The notes: generated by a model from the sequence alone, not told the origin. Counted from the stretch's first letter, positions 16,815-26,746 are shown. The stretch: DNA of 64,000 nucleotides from Candidatus Peregrinibacteria bacterium (GCA_030649955.1 JAUSFD010000029.1:62001-126000), one strand, 5' to 3'. Made by a program: numbers and translations.

Positions 16815-16931
16815 GGACTGCCCTCATCCCCGGCCCTTCTCCCGGACTCGGGAGAAGGGTGACGATGCAACAGAACAACAAACATTCCCCTCTCCCGAAT
16901 ACGGGAGAGGGGGTAGGAGTGAGGGCAGTTC
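16815..16931. repeat. 110-bp double-hairpin element, copy 1
   Basis: Outer arms CTGCCCTCA and TGAGGGCAG enclose two hairpins: CCCTTCTCCCG-GACT-CGGGAGAAGGG and CCCCTCTCCCG-AATA-CGGGAGAGGGG, separated by CAACAGAACAACA. The same element, inverted, lies at 56691-56804. This copy lies between divergent genes, just upstream of the promoter of the GT-C/TPR gene. Confidence 0.85.
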
Positions 16932-16968
16932 CCTTGGTCTCCTCCCCGTCAACGCGTACCCTCACTCC

Positions 16969-18759
16969 ATGCTCCGAGGATTCGCTGACCGCATTTCGCC
17001 GATATACATCGCCCTCGCAATCGCCGCAACTGTCCTCGTCATCTACCTGCCACACGTGGGACACGCGTTCGTTTCCTTCGATGATGGGGTCCTCATCTAC
17101 AGCAACCCTGCTGTGCAGGAGTTCACGCCGCGTGCGATCAAGTACATCTTCACCTCGTATGACCCCGAACTCTACGTGCCACTCACGCTGCTCACGTACC
17201 AGATCGAGCACGCACTCTTCGGGCTCGCACCCTGGATCTACCACCTGACGAATATCCTCCTCCATGCAGCGAATGCCGCCCTCGTCTTCGCTATCGTCAC
17301 CGCACTCGCCGGACGCAGATCTGTGGGAGTCATCGCAGGGTTCCTCTTCGCCGTGCATCCGCTCCACACAGAAGCTGTCCTGTGGGCAGCTGCGCGGAAG
17401 GACGTGCTCTCCGCATTCTTCTTCCTGCTCTCGATCGGCCTGTACTTACAGTACTGCAGAACGAGTAGGAAAAAATTCTCGGCATTGAGCATCATGAGCT
17501 TCGCGCTCGGGCTCCTCGCAAAAGTCTCCATCATCACGTTCCCCATCGTCCTGCTCCTCATCGATTGGAAGAGGGGACGGACGGGGTGGAGGAAACTCCT
17601 CTTCGAGAAGTGGCCGTACTTCGCGCTGAGCATCCTCTTCGGGATCATCGCGATCTATGGGAAGACGACCGTGCTCTCTGCTTCGAGCCCCATGCAAACA
17701 GCACTGCTCGCTCTGAAGAGCACAACGTTCTACGTGCTCAAGATCTTCGTGCCAATCCAACTCTCGGTGATCTACCCGCAGGAAACTCCGGTGACTCTGA
17801 CCTCCATTGAATTCCTCGTGCCGCTCCTCATCGCACTCGGATTGATCGGTACCGCAATTGCTAGCGCAAAGCGGCATCGGGACATCACATTCTGGATCGC
17901 GTTCTTCTTCCTGATGCTCCTCCCGAACTACACGAACTTCTGGAAGAATGGTTTCCTCTTCTTCGCGTCGGATCGTTACGCGTACTTGCCCTCGATCGGC
18001 ATTCTCGCACTGATCGCAGCAGCGGTGATCGCTCTGCATTCGAGAGTGCGCATGCAAGTGATGAGTGTAGGAGTGGGCATCGTCGTCATCGCTCTCGGCA
18101 CCCTCGCATCACTGCAAGGACGCACGTGGGAGAATAGCGAATCGCTCTACCGCAACGTCCTCGCGCTGTACCCATCGTCTGCCATGGCACACAACAACTT
18201 GGGAGACATCCTCCTGAAGAGCGGGCGCCCCACAGAAGCGGGCCGGGAATTTGCAACGGCGATCTCGCTCGATCCCGACCTCGTGCAAGCACACCTCAAC
18301 CAGGGCAATCTGCTGCGGGAGAAAGGGGATACTGAAGGCGCCATCGCGGAGTACGAGCTCGCAATCGCAGCAATCGGAAAGAAGCACGTGCTGAGTGCAG
18401 AGGACCTCGCAGGGTACTACTTCCTGGGAGAGTTCTATGACTCCCTCGGGAAGACGGAGGAAGCAATCGCACAGTTCAAGGCAGCTGTAGAGCGTGGTCC
18501 GCAGTTCCCGGACGCCCACTACAACCTAGGAGTGACGTACTACAAGCACGGAAAACTCGAGGAAGCAGAAGCAGCCTTCAAAGCAGCGATCGAGGTGCAC
18601 GACGGCTACGCAGAAACGTACTACAACCTCGCGGCGATCGAGGCGGAAACGGGACGCATTGAGCAAGCAATGGCGCACCTGGAAACTGTCCTGAAGCTTG
18701 ATCCCTACCACGTCAAAGCCCGCGAGCATCTGGAGACGATGCGGGGGATGCAACGGTGA
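16969..18759 (+). CDS. GT-C membrane glycosyltransferase-like protein with C-terminal TPRs (paralogue 1)
   Basis: 596 residues. About ten membrane helices (residues 10-390) carry GT-C features: an acidic loop after TM1 (FVSFDDGVLIYSNPAV), the PLTLLTYQIEHALFG stretch and the LFAVHPLHTEAVLWAAARKDVLSAFFFLLS block typical of TMTC-like protein O-mannosyltransferases. At least five TPR units follow (about 400-590). GT-C enzymes use lipid-linked sugars at the outer face. Start chosen from TACCCT 6 bases before the ATG, with TTGGTC 17 bp upstream of that box. It shares its architecture with the gene at 24644. The substrate is unknown. Confidence 0.8.
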   Translation: MLRGFADRISPIYIALAIAATVLVIYLPHVGHAFVSFDDGVLIYSNPAVQEFTPRAIKYIFTSYDPELYVPLTLLTYQIEHALFGLAPWIYHLTNILLHAANAALVFAIVTALAGRRSVGVIAGFLFAVHPLHTEAVLWAAARKDVLSAFFFLLSIGLYLQYCRTSRKKFSALSIMSFALGLLAKVSIITFPIVLLLIDWKRGRTGWRKLLFEKWPYFALSILFGIIAIYGKTTVLSASSPMQTALLALKSTTFYVLKIFVPIQLSVIYPQETPVTLTSIEFLVPLLIALGLIGTAIASAKRHRDITFWIAFFFLMLLPNYTNFWKNGFLFFASDRYAYLPSIGILALIAAAVIALHSRVRMQVMSVGVGIVVIALGTLASLQGRTWENSESLYRNVLALYPSSAMAHNNLGDILLKSGRPTEAGREFATAISLDPDLVQAHLNQGNLLREKGDTEGAIAEYELAIAAIGKKHVLSAEDLAGYYFLGEFYDSLGKTEEAIAQFKAAVERGPQFPDAHYNLGVTYYKHGKLEEAEAAFKAAIEVHDGYAETYYNLAAIEAETGRIEQAMAHLETVLKLDPYHVKAREHLETMRGMQR

Positions 18760-18762
18760 CGG

Positions 18763-20655
18763 TTAAGCACCCACGTCAATAGTGCTGAATTCTTTCTGCA
18801 CCATGGGTTGCTGCTTTGGAATATTGAGCGCCTTGCCGCCCTTGGGACCAGAAGGTTCTGGAGGTGGGGGTGAGGAGCCCCCTCCGCCTCCGCCTCCCCC
18901 GCGCCCATCGTCCGTACCCAAGAACAGCATGACGGGTTCTTTGGGACACCAAGCACCTATTTGCTGTAAATCTTTCACTTCTTCGTTATTCAATTTTTCG
19001 ACGCGATCGAGAATGCCTAGTCGCTCAGCGTCTGGCTTCGAAAACACGAGGTAGGCGTACCATTCCATTTTTTTATCACGAACGCGAATGCGCCGAACGT
19101 ACTGGACGCACTCCACTGCGAAAGATTCTTCAGAGAGGCGCTCAAGCAACTGCTCCTCACCAAGGAATCCACGGAGTTCACCCATGTGAGCTTGACCGAT
19201 CTCATAGAGGGATTTCCCGACCAGAGCCGCTGAATCTGCTTCAGGATTGCGAAACCTACTCATAGGAAGATGCGAGGATGCTGACAGGGTCTCCCCACCT
19301 GTTCGACGGTGCTTGACGATGGTGCCGTAGAACATCAGGGATGGTTGCTGGATATTCCCTCGAAACCTCATCACTGCAACGCGGAAACTGCCATCGAAGC
19401 TCCTTGGATTCTCTGAGCGCTTGACGTCGAAGATCGGTACTTTGCCGTTCATTTGTTCCATGACATCAACACTCATGAGAGGAGGCTGCAGCATCTGTTT
19501 CCCCTTCGGGAGTTCCGGCCTCTTCTTCATTAACGTTGCATCGCTGCAAATATCGCCCAGCAATGCCAAACTATTAAAACTGGCAATGCTCTTGTAGAGG
19601 AGTTGCAGACCATGAGCGCAGTGATACTCGAGTTCCCGCTTGGAATTGGACCCCTCGCTCAAGGGCACTCGTGCAAAGGATGGAGAAGCGCCCTCGAGAG
19701 TGTGCACTAGCTGCACTACTGCCTTGAGTAATTTGCTCCGGCGTTCGACTTGGTGAATGAATTCCTGTGTATCGACGCCCGCCTCCGGTACGGGCTCTTC
19801 CACTCGATGCATCATGGCTGGGAATCTGCGAGCAAGGAAGGAAATGAAGAGAGCCTCCGTCACAGAGTGGAGCACCTCGCCCAAAGCCGCTTCATCGATT
19901 TCCCTCACACGAATTTCCTCTGCAGACGTTCGTTGGCGGATTGCATTCCGCGCAGAGTACTGGAGTGTGTAGAAGAGGTAATGGAGGTACTCCTTAATGT
20001 CTCGCTCATCCGCATGAGTGAGCGCCTCTTCATTACCAATGCTCCCACCAGAAGACATGGGTAGGAAAGAGTGGTTCCGTAAATGTTGATGGAGTCCCAT
20101 TGATGCCTCCTCAAGGAGAGGGGCCATATCTCTGGCATACCGCATTGTTGCGGGTTCGCCCGAACACCTCAGGAGAATATCCCGCATCCCCCGTGGTCCG
20201 TTCGTACGACTACTGCTCGAGTACCGCAGCATCGTGAGCGTTGCATCTGTGCACTCTGGCTGTTCCACAAATGCGCTACTCTCTGCAATCGCATTGCGAA
20301 ACCCTGCGCTACGGTCTTTCTCACTCCCCAGTGGATCATCCCACTCGCGCATCATGCGTCCAACGTTCTGTACCTGCTGCTCCCGCTGAAGCTGCAGTGT
20401 CAGTGAACGGAGAAAGAGATCAATTCCCGTACCATCGAGAGCTCCGATGAGATTTGTGCGCTGCTCGACAGAGAGGATGCGCAGAGTCGCCATCACTTCT
20501 GCATCCTCGATAGTGCCATGAACAATGCCCCGCACGACGTTGACGATCTGCATTGCCGTCTCTGTTTGGGGGTACTGAAAGTACCCACGGAGGTCGAGGA
20601 GGAGCTCGACATGCTTTTCAAATCGCCTGTTCTGGTCATCGATGGTCTCGGCCAT
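18763..20655 (-). CDS. Orphan protein with glycine- and proline-rich C-terminus
   Basis: 630 residues from ATG 20655. I do not recognise a family. It is mostly helical and soluble with no membrane segment. Residues around 395-560 look more compact (IFDVKRSENPRSFDGSFRVAVMRFRG). The C-terminus has a run of eight glycines then SSPPPPEPSGPKGG, a disordered tail. GC is lower than in the flanking genes and the promoter is near consensus. It ends 3 bp from the convergent GT-C gene. Confidence 0.75.
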   Translation of the reverse strand: MAETIDDQNRRFEKHVELLLDLRGYFQYPQTETAMQIVNVVRGIVHGTIEDAEVMATLRILSVEQRTNLIGALDGTGIDLFLRSLTLQLQREQQVQNVGRMMREWDDPLGSEKDRSAGFRNAIAESSAFVEQPECTDATLTMLRYSSSSRTNGPRGMRDILLRCSGEPATMRYARDMAPLLEEASMGLHQHLRNHSFLPMSSGGSIGNEEALTHADERDIKEYLHYLFYTLQYSARNAIRQRTSAEEIRVREIDEAALGEVLHSVTEALFISFLARRFPAMMHRVEEPVPEAGVDTQEFIHQVERRSKLLKAVVQLVHTLEGASPSFARVPLSEGSNSKRELEYHCAHGLQLLYKSIASFNSLALLGDICSDATLMKKRPELPKGKQMLQPPLMSVDVMEQMNGKVPIFDVKRSENPRSFDGSFRVAVMRFRGNIQQPSLMFYGTIVKHRRTGGETLSASSHLPMSRFRNPEADSAALVGKSLYEIGQAHMGELRGFLGEEQLLERLSEESFAVECVQYVRRIRVRDKKMEWYAYLVFSKPDAERLGILDRVEKLNNEEVKDLQQIGAWCPKEPVMLFLGTDDGRGGGGGGGGSSPPPPEPSGPKGGKALNIPKQQPMVQKEFSTIDVGA

Positions 20656-20663
20656 GTTATAAT

Positions 20664-20691
20664 ATTTTAAATTAAAATCAATTTTTGTCAA
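20664..20691 (-). promoter_or_regulatory. Promoter of the orphan gene at 18763-20655
   Basis: Minus-strand TTGACA, a 16-bp spacer, TAAAAT and 8 bases to the ATG. One of the strongest promoters in the window. Confidence 0.7.
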
Positions 20692-20777
20692 TATACCACC
20701 GGACCACGCTCTCCCCCCTCTCCGCCAGCCTGGAATTGCTTGGAAAGGCTATACTCCAACAAATTCCCACTCTCTCC

Positions 20778-22832
20778 ATGGACATCGGATTCCTCATCCT
20801 GCTCCTCGTCATCGCTGCGATCTTCTACTTCCTGGTGCTGCCTGTCCTCGTGTTCCGGCTGCAGAGCCGCGTGCGTGAGCTCGAGGAGAGACTCCAGGGA
20901 AAAGTTCCCGCACTCACAAAACAGGCTCTCATCTTGGACGAGGAGGAGCAAGAATTCCCACGCGCTGCTCGAGCAGCGGAGAGAGTTCCAGAAGTCGTTA
21001 TGGAACGGAAAGTGGGAGCGAAGCCCGAGGCACCATCGACACACCCCGAGCACTCGCTGGAAGTGAAAGTGGGCGGGAACTTGTTCCAATGGATCGGCAT
21101 CGCAGCACTCGTCCTCGCGTTGCTCTTCTTCCTCAAGTGGTCGTTCGAGAACAATTACATCGGGCCTACCGGACGCACGATCATCGGGTATGTACTCTCC
21201 GGTGCGGCGATCGTCGCTGGCGACAGACTGCGCAAGCGGTACGGAACGTGGTCGCTCGCATTCACCGGTGGCGGCGCCCTCGGGTCGTACATCGTCACGT
21301 GGATCGCGCTCCACAGCTACCACCTGTTCCCCTCGGCGTTCGCGTTCCTCATCTACGTGCTCACGACCTTCGTCGTCTGCACGCTCGCGGGGTACTACGG
21401 ATCCCTGCCGCTCGCTGCCTTTGGCATCCTCGGCGGCTTCATCACGCCGGTGCTCACGGATCAGAGCGGCAGCACGCTCTCGCTGCTCCTCTACATCCTC
21501 ATCCTCGATGTCGGCGTCTTCCTCCTCGGGCACATGCGCCAGTGGCGCGGACTCAACGCCCTCACGCTCATCGGTACGGGAATCTACGAAATCATCGCGT
21601 ACATGGACTATCAGTTCACACCGTCACAAGCGTATGTATTCATCGGGGCATTCCTAGTGATCTACATGCTCGTCCCCATCGTCTACAACCTCCTGAAGCA
21701 GCAGAAGTCTGAGGCGCCGGATATCTTCATCCTCATCGGCAATGCGCTCCTGCACTTCAGCCTCACGCTCGCGTGGCTGGAGAAGACGCCGGGGATCCGC
21801 AGCCAGTACGACGCCTTCGTCGCTCTGGGGTACGCGGCACTCTTCCTCGTGTTCAGCAGCGAGGTGTACCGCAGGAACAGAGTGGATACACCGCTCGTAC
21901 TGGGGTCACTCTCGCTCACCATCCTCTTCGCATCGCTCGCGATCCCGCTGCAGTTCGGCGGCGTATGGGTGCCGCTCGCATGGAGCATCGAGGGCGCATT
22001 CCTGCTCTGGATGGCGCTCGCACTCAAGGACAAGCGCATCCAGACCTTCGCGTGGATCGTCATGATCGCGGCGTACATCTGGTACTTCATGGTGCCCGTG
22101 AACGCAGGCTCCTCCTTCCTGGGGGGGTACACCTCCACGGTCTTCCTCCCCACGAGCTTCCTGCTCTACCTGCTCTGGGCGGGGATGTTCGTCGCAGTTG
22201 GCGGGCTCGCCCTCACGCGCTCCGACCGGAAGGAGCACATGCTCTTCCCATTCATGCTGCTCCTCGCCTGCGGGCTGGGGGTCTCGCTCTTCACGACGCT
22301 CTTCGTCCGTGCCCCGCAAACCTTCACCGCAGTGCATCGCTTCATCGAGGCAGCCGCCCTCGTCGGCGGCGGCTATGCAGTACTCCTGCAAGCGCGTGCG
22401 AAGTGGAGCGATCTTTCCGAGGATGAACGTAGCATGTTCGGCGGGCTGGGGATCGCCGTGCAGATCGTCACGCTCACATACCTGACGAACGAGTTCGCGA
22501 TCGCCGTGCGCCAGGGGAAGATCTTCGTGGGCAATCCGCGCGCTTACCAGTACCTGCAGGTGGGCATCTCCATCCTCTGGGCAGCGTACGGCTCCATCAC
22601 CCTCGTCGTAGGGGTGATGAAGAACATCCGGCCACTGCGCCTCTTCTCGATTGCCCTCCTCCTCATCGCCATCGGGAAGCTGACGCTCATCGATTTCTTC
22701 AGCCTGGGCACCGGTGCCCGCGTCATCGGCTTGACCATCGTCGGCGCACTGCTCGTTTCTGCCTCGTTCCTGTACCAGCGCAAGCGCGACCTGTTCACAT
22801 CCCTCCTCGGCCCTTCCTCTTCTTCCAAATGA
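20778..22832 (+). CDS. DUF2339 polytopic membrane protein
   Basis: 684 residues from ATG 20778. A first membrane helix and a coiled coil (RLQSRVRELEERLQ) lead into about 18-20 further helices. DUF2339 hallmarks include GNLFQWIGIAALVLALLFFLKWSFENNYIGPTGR and later LGGFITPVLT. The role of the family is unknown. A TATACT box ends 22 bases before this ATG; 7 bases after it is an in-frame ATT (20763), so an unusual ATT start is conceivable but not assumed. It shares ATGA with the next gene. Confidence 0.88.
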   Translation: MDIGFLILLLVIAAIFYFLVLPVLVFRLQSRVRELEERLQGKVPALTKQALILDEEEQEFPRAARAAERVPEVVMERKVGAKPEAPSTHPEHSLEVKVGGNLFQWIGIAALVLALLFFLKWSFENNYIGPTGRTIIGYVLSGAAIVAGDRLRKRYGTWSLAFTGGGALGSYIVTWIALHSYHLFPSAFAFLIYVLTTFVVCTLAGYYGSLPLAAFGILGGFITPVLTDQSGSTLSLLLYILILDVGVFLLGHMRQWRGLNALTLIGTGIYEIIAYMDYQFTPSQAYVFIGAFLVIYMLVPIVYNLLKQQKSEAPDIFILIGNALLHFSLTLAWLEKTPGIRSQYDAFVALGYAALFLVFSSEVYRRNRVDTPLVLGSLSLTILFASLAIPLQFGGVWVPLAWSIEGAFLLWMALALKDKRIQTFAWIVMIAAYIWYFMVPVNAGSSFLGGYTSTVFLPTSFLLYLLWAGMFVAVGGLALTRSDRKEHMLFPFMLLLACGLGVSLFTTLFVRAPQTFTAVHRFIEAAALVGGGYAVLLQARAKWSDLSEDERSMFGGLGIAVQIVTLTYLTNEFAIAVRQGKIFVGNPRAYQYLQVGISILWAAYGSITLVVGVMKNIRPLRLFSIALLLIAIGKLTLIDFFSLGTGARVIGLTIVGALLVSASFLYQRKRDLFTSLLGPSSSSK

Positions 22833-24625
22833 ACACCCTCCGCCTCGCCACCATCGGTCTCCTCTGCGCTGCGACGACAGCCTTCGCCGCCCCCGCCTAC
22901 GAGCGTCCGATCTCCCTGCCATCGCTCAACGCGTCCACGCCCGTGTTCCTCGCCCTGCCTGCATCGCTCACTGCAGCGCATTCCCTGGAAGGACTCCGCA
23001 TCCACCGCGGTGGTGCGCTGGAGCCGATGAAGACGTCCGCGGAGAAGGAGGGGGAGCTACGCGGGATCATCGACCACATCATTGTGTGCTCTATTGAAGG
23101 TGGGAGTGAAACAGCGCTCCACGACGGCAACGCCTCGACGGTGCTCCGCCCCGATCCGCTGGGCAACCCTTCGACGTGCAGCATGGAAGTGGTATTCGTC
23201 ACAGAAATCCGCGTGAACGCTGTCTCCATCGATGCGGATACCGGGTTCACGAAGGTGACGGTCTCCGCCCGCAACGACGCGGGCGCGTTCGTGAAGCTCC
23301 GCGAGGCAAAGAACTCTGCAGATGTGAGCTTCTCCGACGTGACGACTGACCGTCTGCGCATCGACCTCTCGTACGAGTTCGTCCCCTCCATTGGCGAGGT
23401 GAACGTGCAGGGTACGCAGCCCGCGCGCATCCTCTTCCTCGCAGAACCGGGGGAGGACTACGTGCTCGTGTACGGCGACCCGAATCCCCCCGTACTCCCC
23501 TTGGCCCCGGCCTCCCTCGCAGCGACAATCGACACCCCGTACGCGAGACTGGGAGCGGAAGTCTCCCGCGGAGAAGATGCCGATGGCGATGGCATCGATG
23601 CAACGAGGGATAACTGCGTGGCGATCGCGAATGCCGATCAAGCTGATCGTGATCGCGACGGAATTGGCGACGCGTGCGACAACGCACCGAATGCACCGAA
23701 TGCGCCTCAGAATGATTGGGATCATGACGGAGTGGGCGATGCGAATGACAACTGCCCCGAGCACTTCAACCCCGATCAGCGAGATGATGATCTGAATGAC
23801 ATCGGGAACCCCTGCGATGATCCTGATCACGACCGCGTTCTGACGCACGTCGACAACTGCCCAGGAATTAGTAATCCGACGCAGGAGGACAGTGACGGGA
23901 ATGGTGTGGGAAACGCCTGTGAGTTGGATCGTGATTCCGATGGAGTTCCCGATGCAGTGGACGTCTGTCGCAGTGTTGCGAACCCGGACCAGGCTGATGC
24001 CGATGATGATGGCATTGGGGACAAGTGCGATTCGTGCCCGGCTGTGCGCAACCCCAATCAGGATGATAGGAACAGCAACGGACTCGGCGATGCATGCGAG
24101 GGTTCCGTCCTCGATCCTGATCAGGATGGCATTCCCAATGCGAACGACGTGTGTCCCGCAGCACCTAACCCCGATCAAGCGGACCGCGACAACGACGGCC
24201 TAGGGGATATGTGTGACAACTGCCCAACGATCCAGAATCGCGACCAGCGAGACCTCGACAAGGACGGTCAGGGTGAAGCCTGCACCGATCTGGATAGTGA
24301 CGGCCTCCTCCCGCCACTCGATAACTGCCCCACCGTCGCTAATGAAGATCAGGAGGACAAGAACAACGACGGGAAGGGCGACGCCTGCGAGGACGACGAT
24401 GGTGATGGCATCCTGAACGGCAACGACAACTGCCGTTACAAGAGTAATTACAGCCAAGAGGACCAGGATGCGGATGGGAGTGGGGACATCTGCGACACCG
24501 CGGATGACCGCTTCTCTGAGCGCTACCCCTGGCTCGTCTGGATTGGGCTCAGCTTCATCGTCCTGATCCTCGTCGGCTTCGCTGTCCGGATGGTCGTGCA
24601 GATCCAGCGAGGAGAGAAGCAGTAG
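22829..24625 (+). CDS. Exported thrombospondin type 3 repeat protein with C-terminal anchor (DUF3999-like N-terminus)
   Basis: 598 residues. A signal peptide (1-20) is followed by a beta-rich domain (about 25-240). The remainder is a string of about nine calcium-binding thrombospondin type 3 units (DxDxDGIxDxxDNC) with paired cysteines to about 560, then one membrane helix (about 570-590). DUF2339 genes often precede DUF3999 genes, and the N-terminal domain resembles that partner, so this may be a DUF3999 protein extended by calcium-stabilised repeats. It overlaps the DUF2339 gene by 4 bp. It should be anchored and extend outward. Confidence 0.82.
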   Translation: MNTLRLATIGLLCAATTAFAAPAYERPISLPSLNASTPVFLALPASLTAAHSLEGLRIHRGGALEPMKTSAEKEGELRGIIDHIIVCSIEGGSETALHDGNASTVLRPDPLGNPSTCSMEVVFVTEIRVNAVSIDADTGFTKVTVSARNDAGAFVKLREAKNSADVSFSDVTTDRLRIDLSYEFVPSIGEVNVQGTQPARILFLAEPGEDYVLVYGDPNPPVLPLAPASLAATIDTPYARLGAEVSRGEDADGDGIDATRDNCVAIANADQADRDRDGIGDACDNAPNAPNAPQNDWDHDGVGDANDNCPEHFNPDQRDDDLNDIGNPCDDPDHDRVLTHVDNCPGISNPTQEDSDGNGVGNACELDRDSDGVPDAVDVCRSVANPDQADADDDGIGDKCDSCPAVRNPNQDDRNSNGLGDACEGSVLDPDQDGIPNANDVCPAAPNPDQADRDNDGLGDMCDNCPTIQNRDQRDLDKDGQGEACTDLDSDGLLPPLDNCPTVANEDQEDKNNDGKGDACEDDDGDGILNGNDNCRYKSNYSQEDQDADGSGDICDTADDRFSERYPWLVWIGLSFIVLILVGFAVRMVVQIQRGEKQ

Positions 24626-24643
24626 AGGTCTATACTGCGGATG

Positions 24644-26527
24644 ATGACAGGAAGATCGCTGCGAAACGCGCTCACTCCTGCACTCGTCCTGAGTGCGATC
24701 CTCGCGTTGGTTCTCATCGCATATGGTCGCTCGATTGTCCAGGGCTTCGCTCCCATCGACGATAGCTTCCTCGTCTACTACAACCTGGCAGTGCGAGGGG
24801 TGACTTGGGAGAATCTGAAGGCGATCTTCACGACGTACGATCCGGAGCTCTACATCCCGGCGACGCTCTTCACATTTCAATTGAACTACATGATGGGAGG
24901 ACTGAATGCGGAGGTGTACCACATCACCAATCTCCTGCTGCACGCGGCGAACGCACTGCTCGTGACGTGGTACCTCACTCTGCTCAGCGGGAAGCGCTCG
25001 CTGGGAATCATCGGCGGCCTCCTCTTCGCGGTACATCCGCTCCATACAGAAGCCGTCGTGTGGATCGCGGGGCGCAAGGATCTCCTCTGTGGATTCTTCT
25101 TCCTGCTCTCGCTCATTGGCTACGTGAAGTACCGCGGAGGGAGTTCGCGGTGGTACGTAGTGAGCATCCTTTGCTTCCTGCTCGCACTACTCTCGAAAGT
25201 GCTCGCGATTACACTCCCAGCAATCCTGATCTTGCAGGATCTGCTCATCGAGCGACGTCCACTCACGCGGAAACTCCTCATCGACAAGCTCCCGTACATC
25301 GCTCTCGCGTTCATCTTCTTCATCATCGCAGCACTGGGGAAGGAACGCGTGCTCGCTTCAAGTTCCATTCTCGAGACTGTGCTGATGGCAATGCGCTCAA
25401 CGATGTTTTACGTAGGGAAGCTCTTCGTACCGGTGAACCTGAGCGTGTTCTATCCGCATCAGGGAGCGATATCCTTGTTCGATCCTGTATTCGCACTCTC
25501 CACACTGGGAGTCATCGCTCTCTTTGCATTCGCGCTCTTCAGTCTTCGAAAATGGCCATGGATAACCTTCGCGATCGCCTTCTTCCTCATCACTCTCGCA
25601 CCGACGTTCCTCAACTTCCACAAGGGCGATGCGATGTTCTTCGCGGTGGATCGGTACGCGTATCTGCCATCGATAGGGTTCCTCCTGCTCGTATTAATGG
25701 TGGTGCGAAGCTCAATGGAGCGACTTTCGAAGCACGGTACGATGGGCGTCCTCGCAGGAATCATCGCAGTGTTTGCAGTCCTCTCGCACGTCCAGACACG
25801 AGTGTGGGATTCACCGGAGAAGCTCTTCAGCAATGCGCTCGCGCTGTATCCGGAATCCGTCTCCGCGCGCACGGACCTGGCGCGAATTTTCCGTGAGAGT
25901 GGACAGCTGGAACGCGCGTTCGAAATTCTCAAAGATGGATTGGCATACGGCGACGATGGGCACCTGCACATCGCAGCGGGTGCGGTGTACGCCGCATCGG
26001 GACAGGTGACGGAGGCGATGGCGCAGTACACGAAAGCTCAAGAAATGTTGCCAGAAAATCCCGAACCACTCTTCGCCCTCGGATCACTCGCCGAGCACGA
26101 GAAGAGAACCGATGAAGCGATGGCCCACTACCGAACTGCGGTGGAGATGGATCCCTCGTACGTCGCAGCTCGCGTGCGATTGGCAACACTCCTGCTCCAG
26201 CAGGGGAAGGCTAGTGAAGCTGAGGAACAGCTCACGGAAGCCCTGAAGTGGAATAGCAGCTCCTACGAAGCGCAGAAGGCGATGGGCGAATTGCTCACTT
26301 CTCGGGGTGAGCACGAGCGCGCGTACGATCACTTGAGCAAGGCCGTCTCCCTGAGACCACACGAACTTGAGTCGCTCATCCTCCTCGCGGAGAACGCCCT
26401 CGCGCTCAAGAAGTTTGGAGAAGTAGGAGAGCTCCTCACGAGAGCGCGGTCGATCGATCAGGGGAACGCGCGGGTCGCGGAGCTCTTCAGGCGACTGGAG
26501 AAGGAAGATTCGAGCAGGTTCGAGTGA
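24644..26527 (+). CDS. GT-C membrane glycosyltransferase-like protein with C-terminal TPRs (paralogue 2)
   Basis: 627 residues from ATG 24644, 7 bases after TATACT (ATG 24641 is only 4 bases away). It is a clear paralogue of the gene at 16969: FAPIDDSFLVYYNLAVRG, TYDPELYIPATLFTFQLNY and LFAVHPLHTEAVVWIAGRKDLLCGFFFLLS align directly. About ten membrane helices are followed by six or more TPRs (about 385-620). The two paralogues flank the DUF2339/TSP3 pair, which suggests one functional unit, perhaps glycosylation of an exported surface protein. That is inference. Confidence 0.8.
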   Translation: MTGRSLRNALTPALVLSAILALVLIAYGRSIVQGFAPIDDSFLVYYNLAVRGVTWENLKAIFTTYDPELYIPATLFTFQLNYMMGGLNAEVYHITNLLLHAANALLVTWYLTLLSGKRSLGIIGGLLFAVHPLHTEAVVWIAGRKDLLCGFFFLLSLIGYVKYRGGSSRWYVVSILCFLLALLSKVLAITLPAILILQDLLIERRPLTRKLLIDKLPYIALAFIFFIIAALGKERVLASSSILETVLMAMRSTMFYVGKLFVPVNLSVFYPHQGAISLFDPVFALSTLGVIALFAFALFSLRKWPWITFAIAFFLITLAPTFLNFHKGDAMFFAVDRYAYLPSIGFLLLVLMVVRSSMERLSKHGTMGVLAGIIAVFAVLSHVQTRVWDSPEKLFSNALALYPESVSARTDLARIFRESGQLERAFEILKDGLAYGDDGHLHIAAGAVYAASGQVTEAMAQYTKAQEMLPENPEPLFALGSLAEHEKRTDEAMAHYRTAVEMDPSYVAARVRLATLLLQQGKASEAEEQLTEALKWNSSSYEAQKAMGELLTSRGEHERAYDHLSKAVSLRPHELESLILLAENALALKKFGEVGELLTRARSIDQGNARVAELFRRLEKEDSSRFE

Positions 26528-26533
26528 GACACG

Positions 26534-26740
26534 TCACGCTGCAGCCAGCGCAGTGGCGACCGCTCGGCGAATGACTTCCTCGATCGACACCGTTGCGGCT
26601 CTCTTCAACGCTTCCACGACTGCTTCTCGCACAGCGTTCAGCACTCTCCTCCACGTCGCTGGCTCCACCTTCTCTGGTGCTGGAGGGAGCTCCGCAATAG
26701 TGGGGATGGCCAGTGCCTGTGCTTCGCGCAATTTCTCCAT
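26534..26740 (-). CDS. Small helical protein of unknown function
   Basis: 68 residues from ATG 26740 (a frame to 26758 exists). Sequence is alanine-, valine- and arginine-rich and amphipathic (WRRVLNAVREAVVEALKRAATVSIEEVIRRAVATAL). The start is fixed by a good promoter with 6 bases to the ATG. It ends 7 bp from the convergent GT-C gene. Not recognised. Confidence 0.6.
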   Translation of the reverse strand: MEKLREAQALAIPTIAELPPAPEKVEPATWRRVLNAVREAVVEALKRAATVSIEEVIRRAVATALAAA

Positions 26741-26746
26741 ACAACC

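Noticed and set aside
23057-24178. 373-codon minus-strand frame opposite the TSP3 protein
   Set aside because: It is antisense of a repetitive gene and repeats with the same period.
22829-24625. Repeat array that could be mistaken for a CRISPR or satellite
   Set aside because: The repeats are coding TSP3 units of variable spacing, not identical direct repeats with unique spacers. No CRISPR array or cas gene was found in the window.
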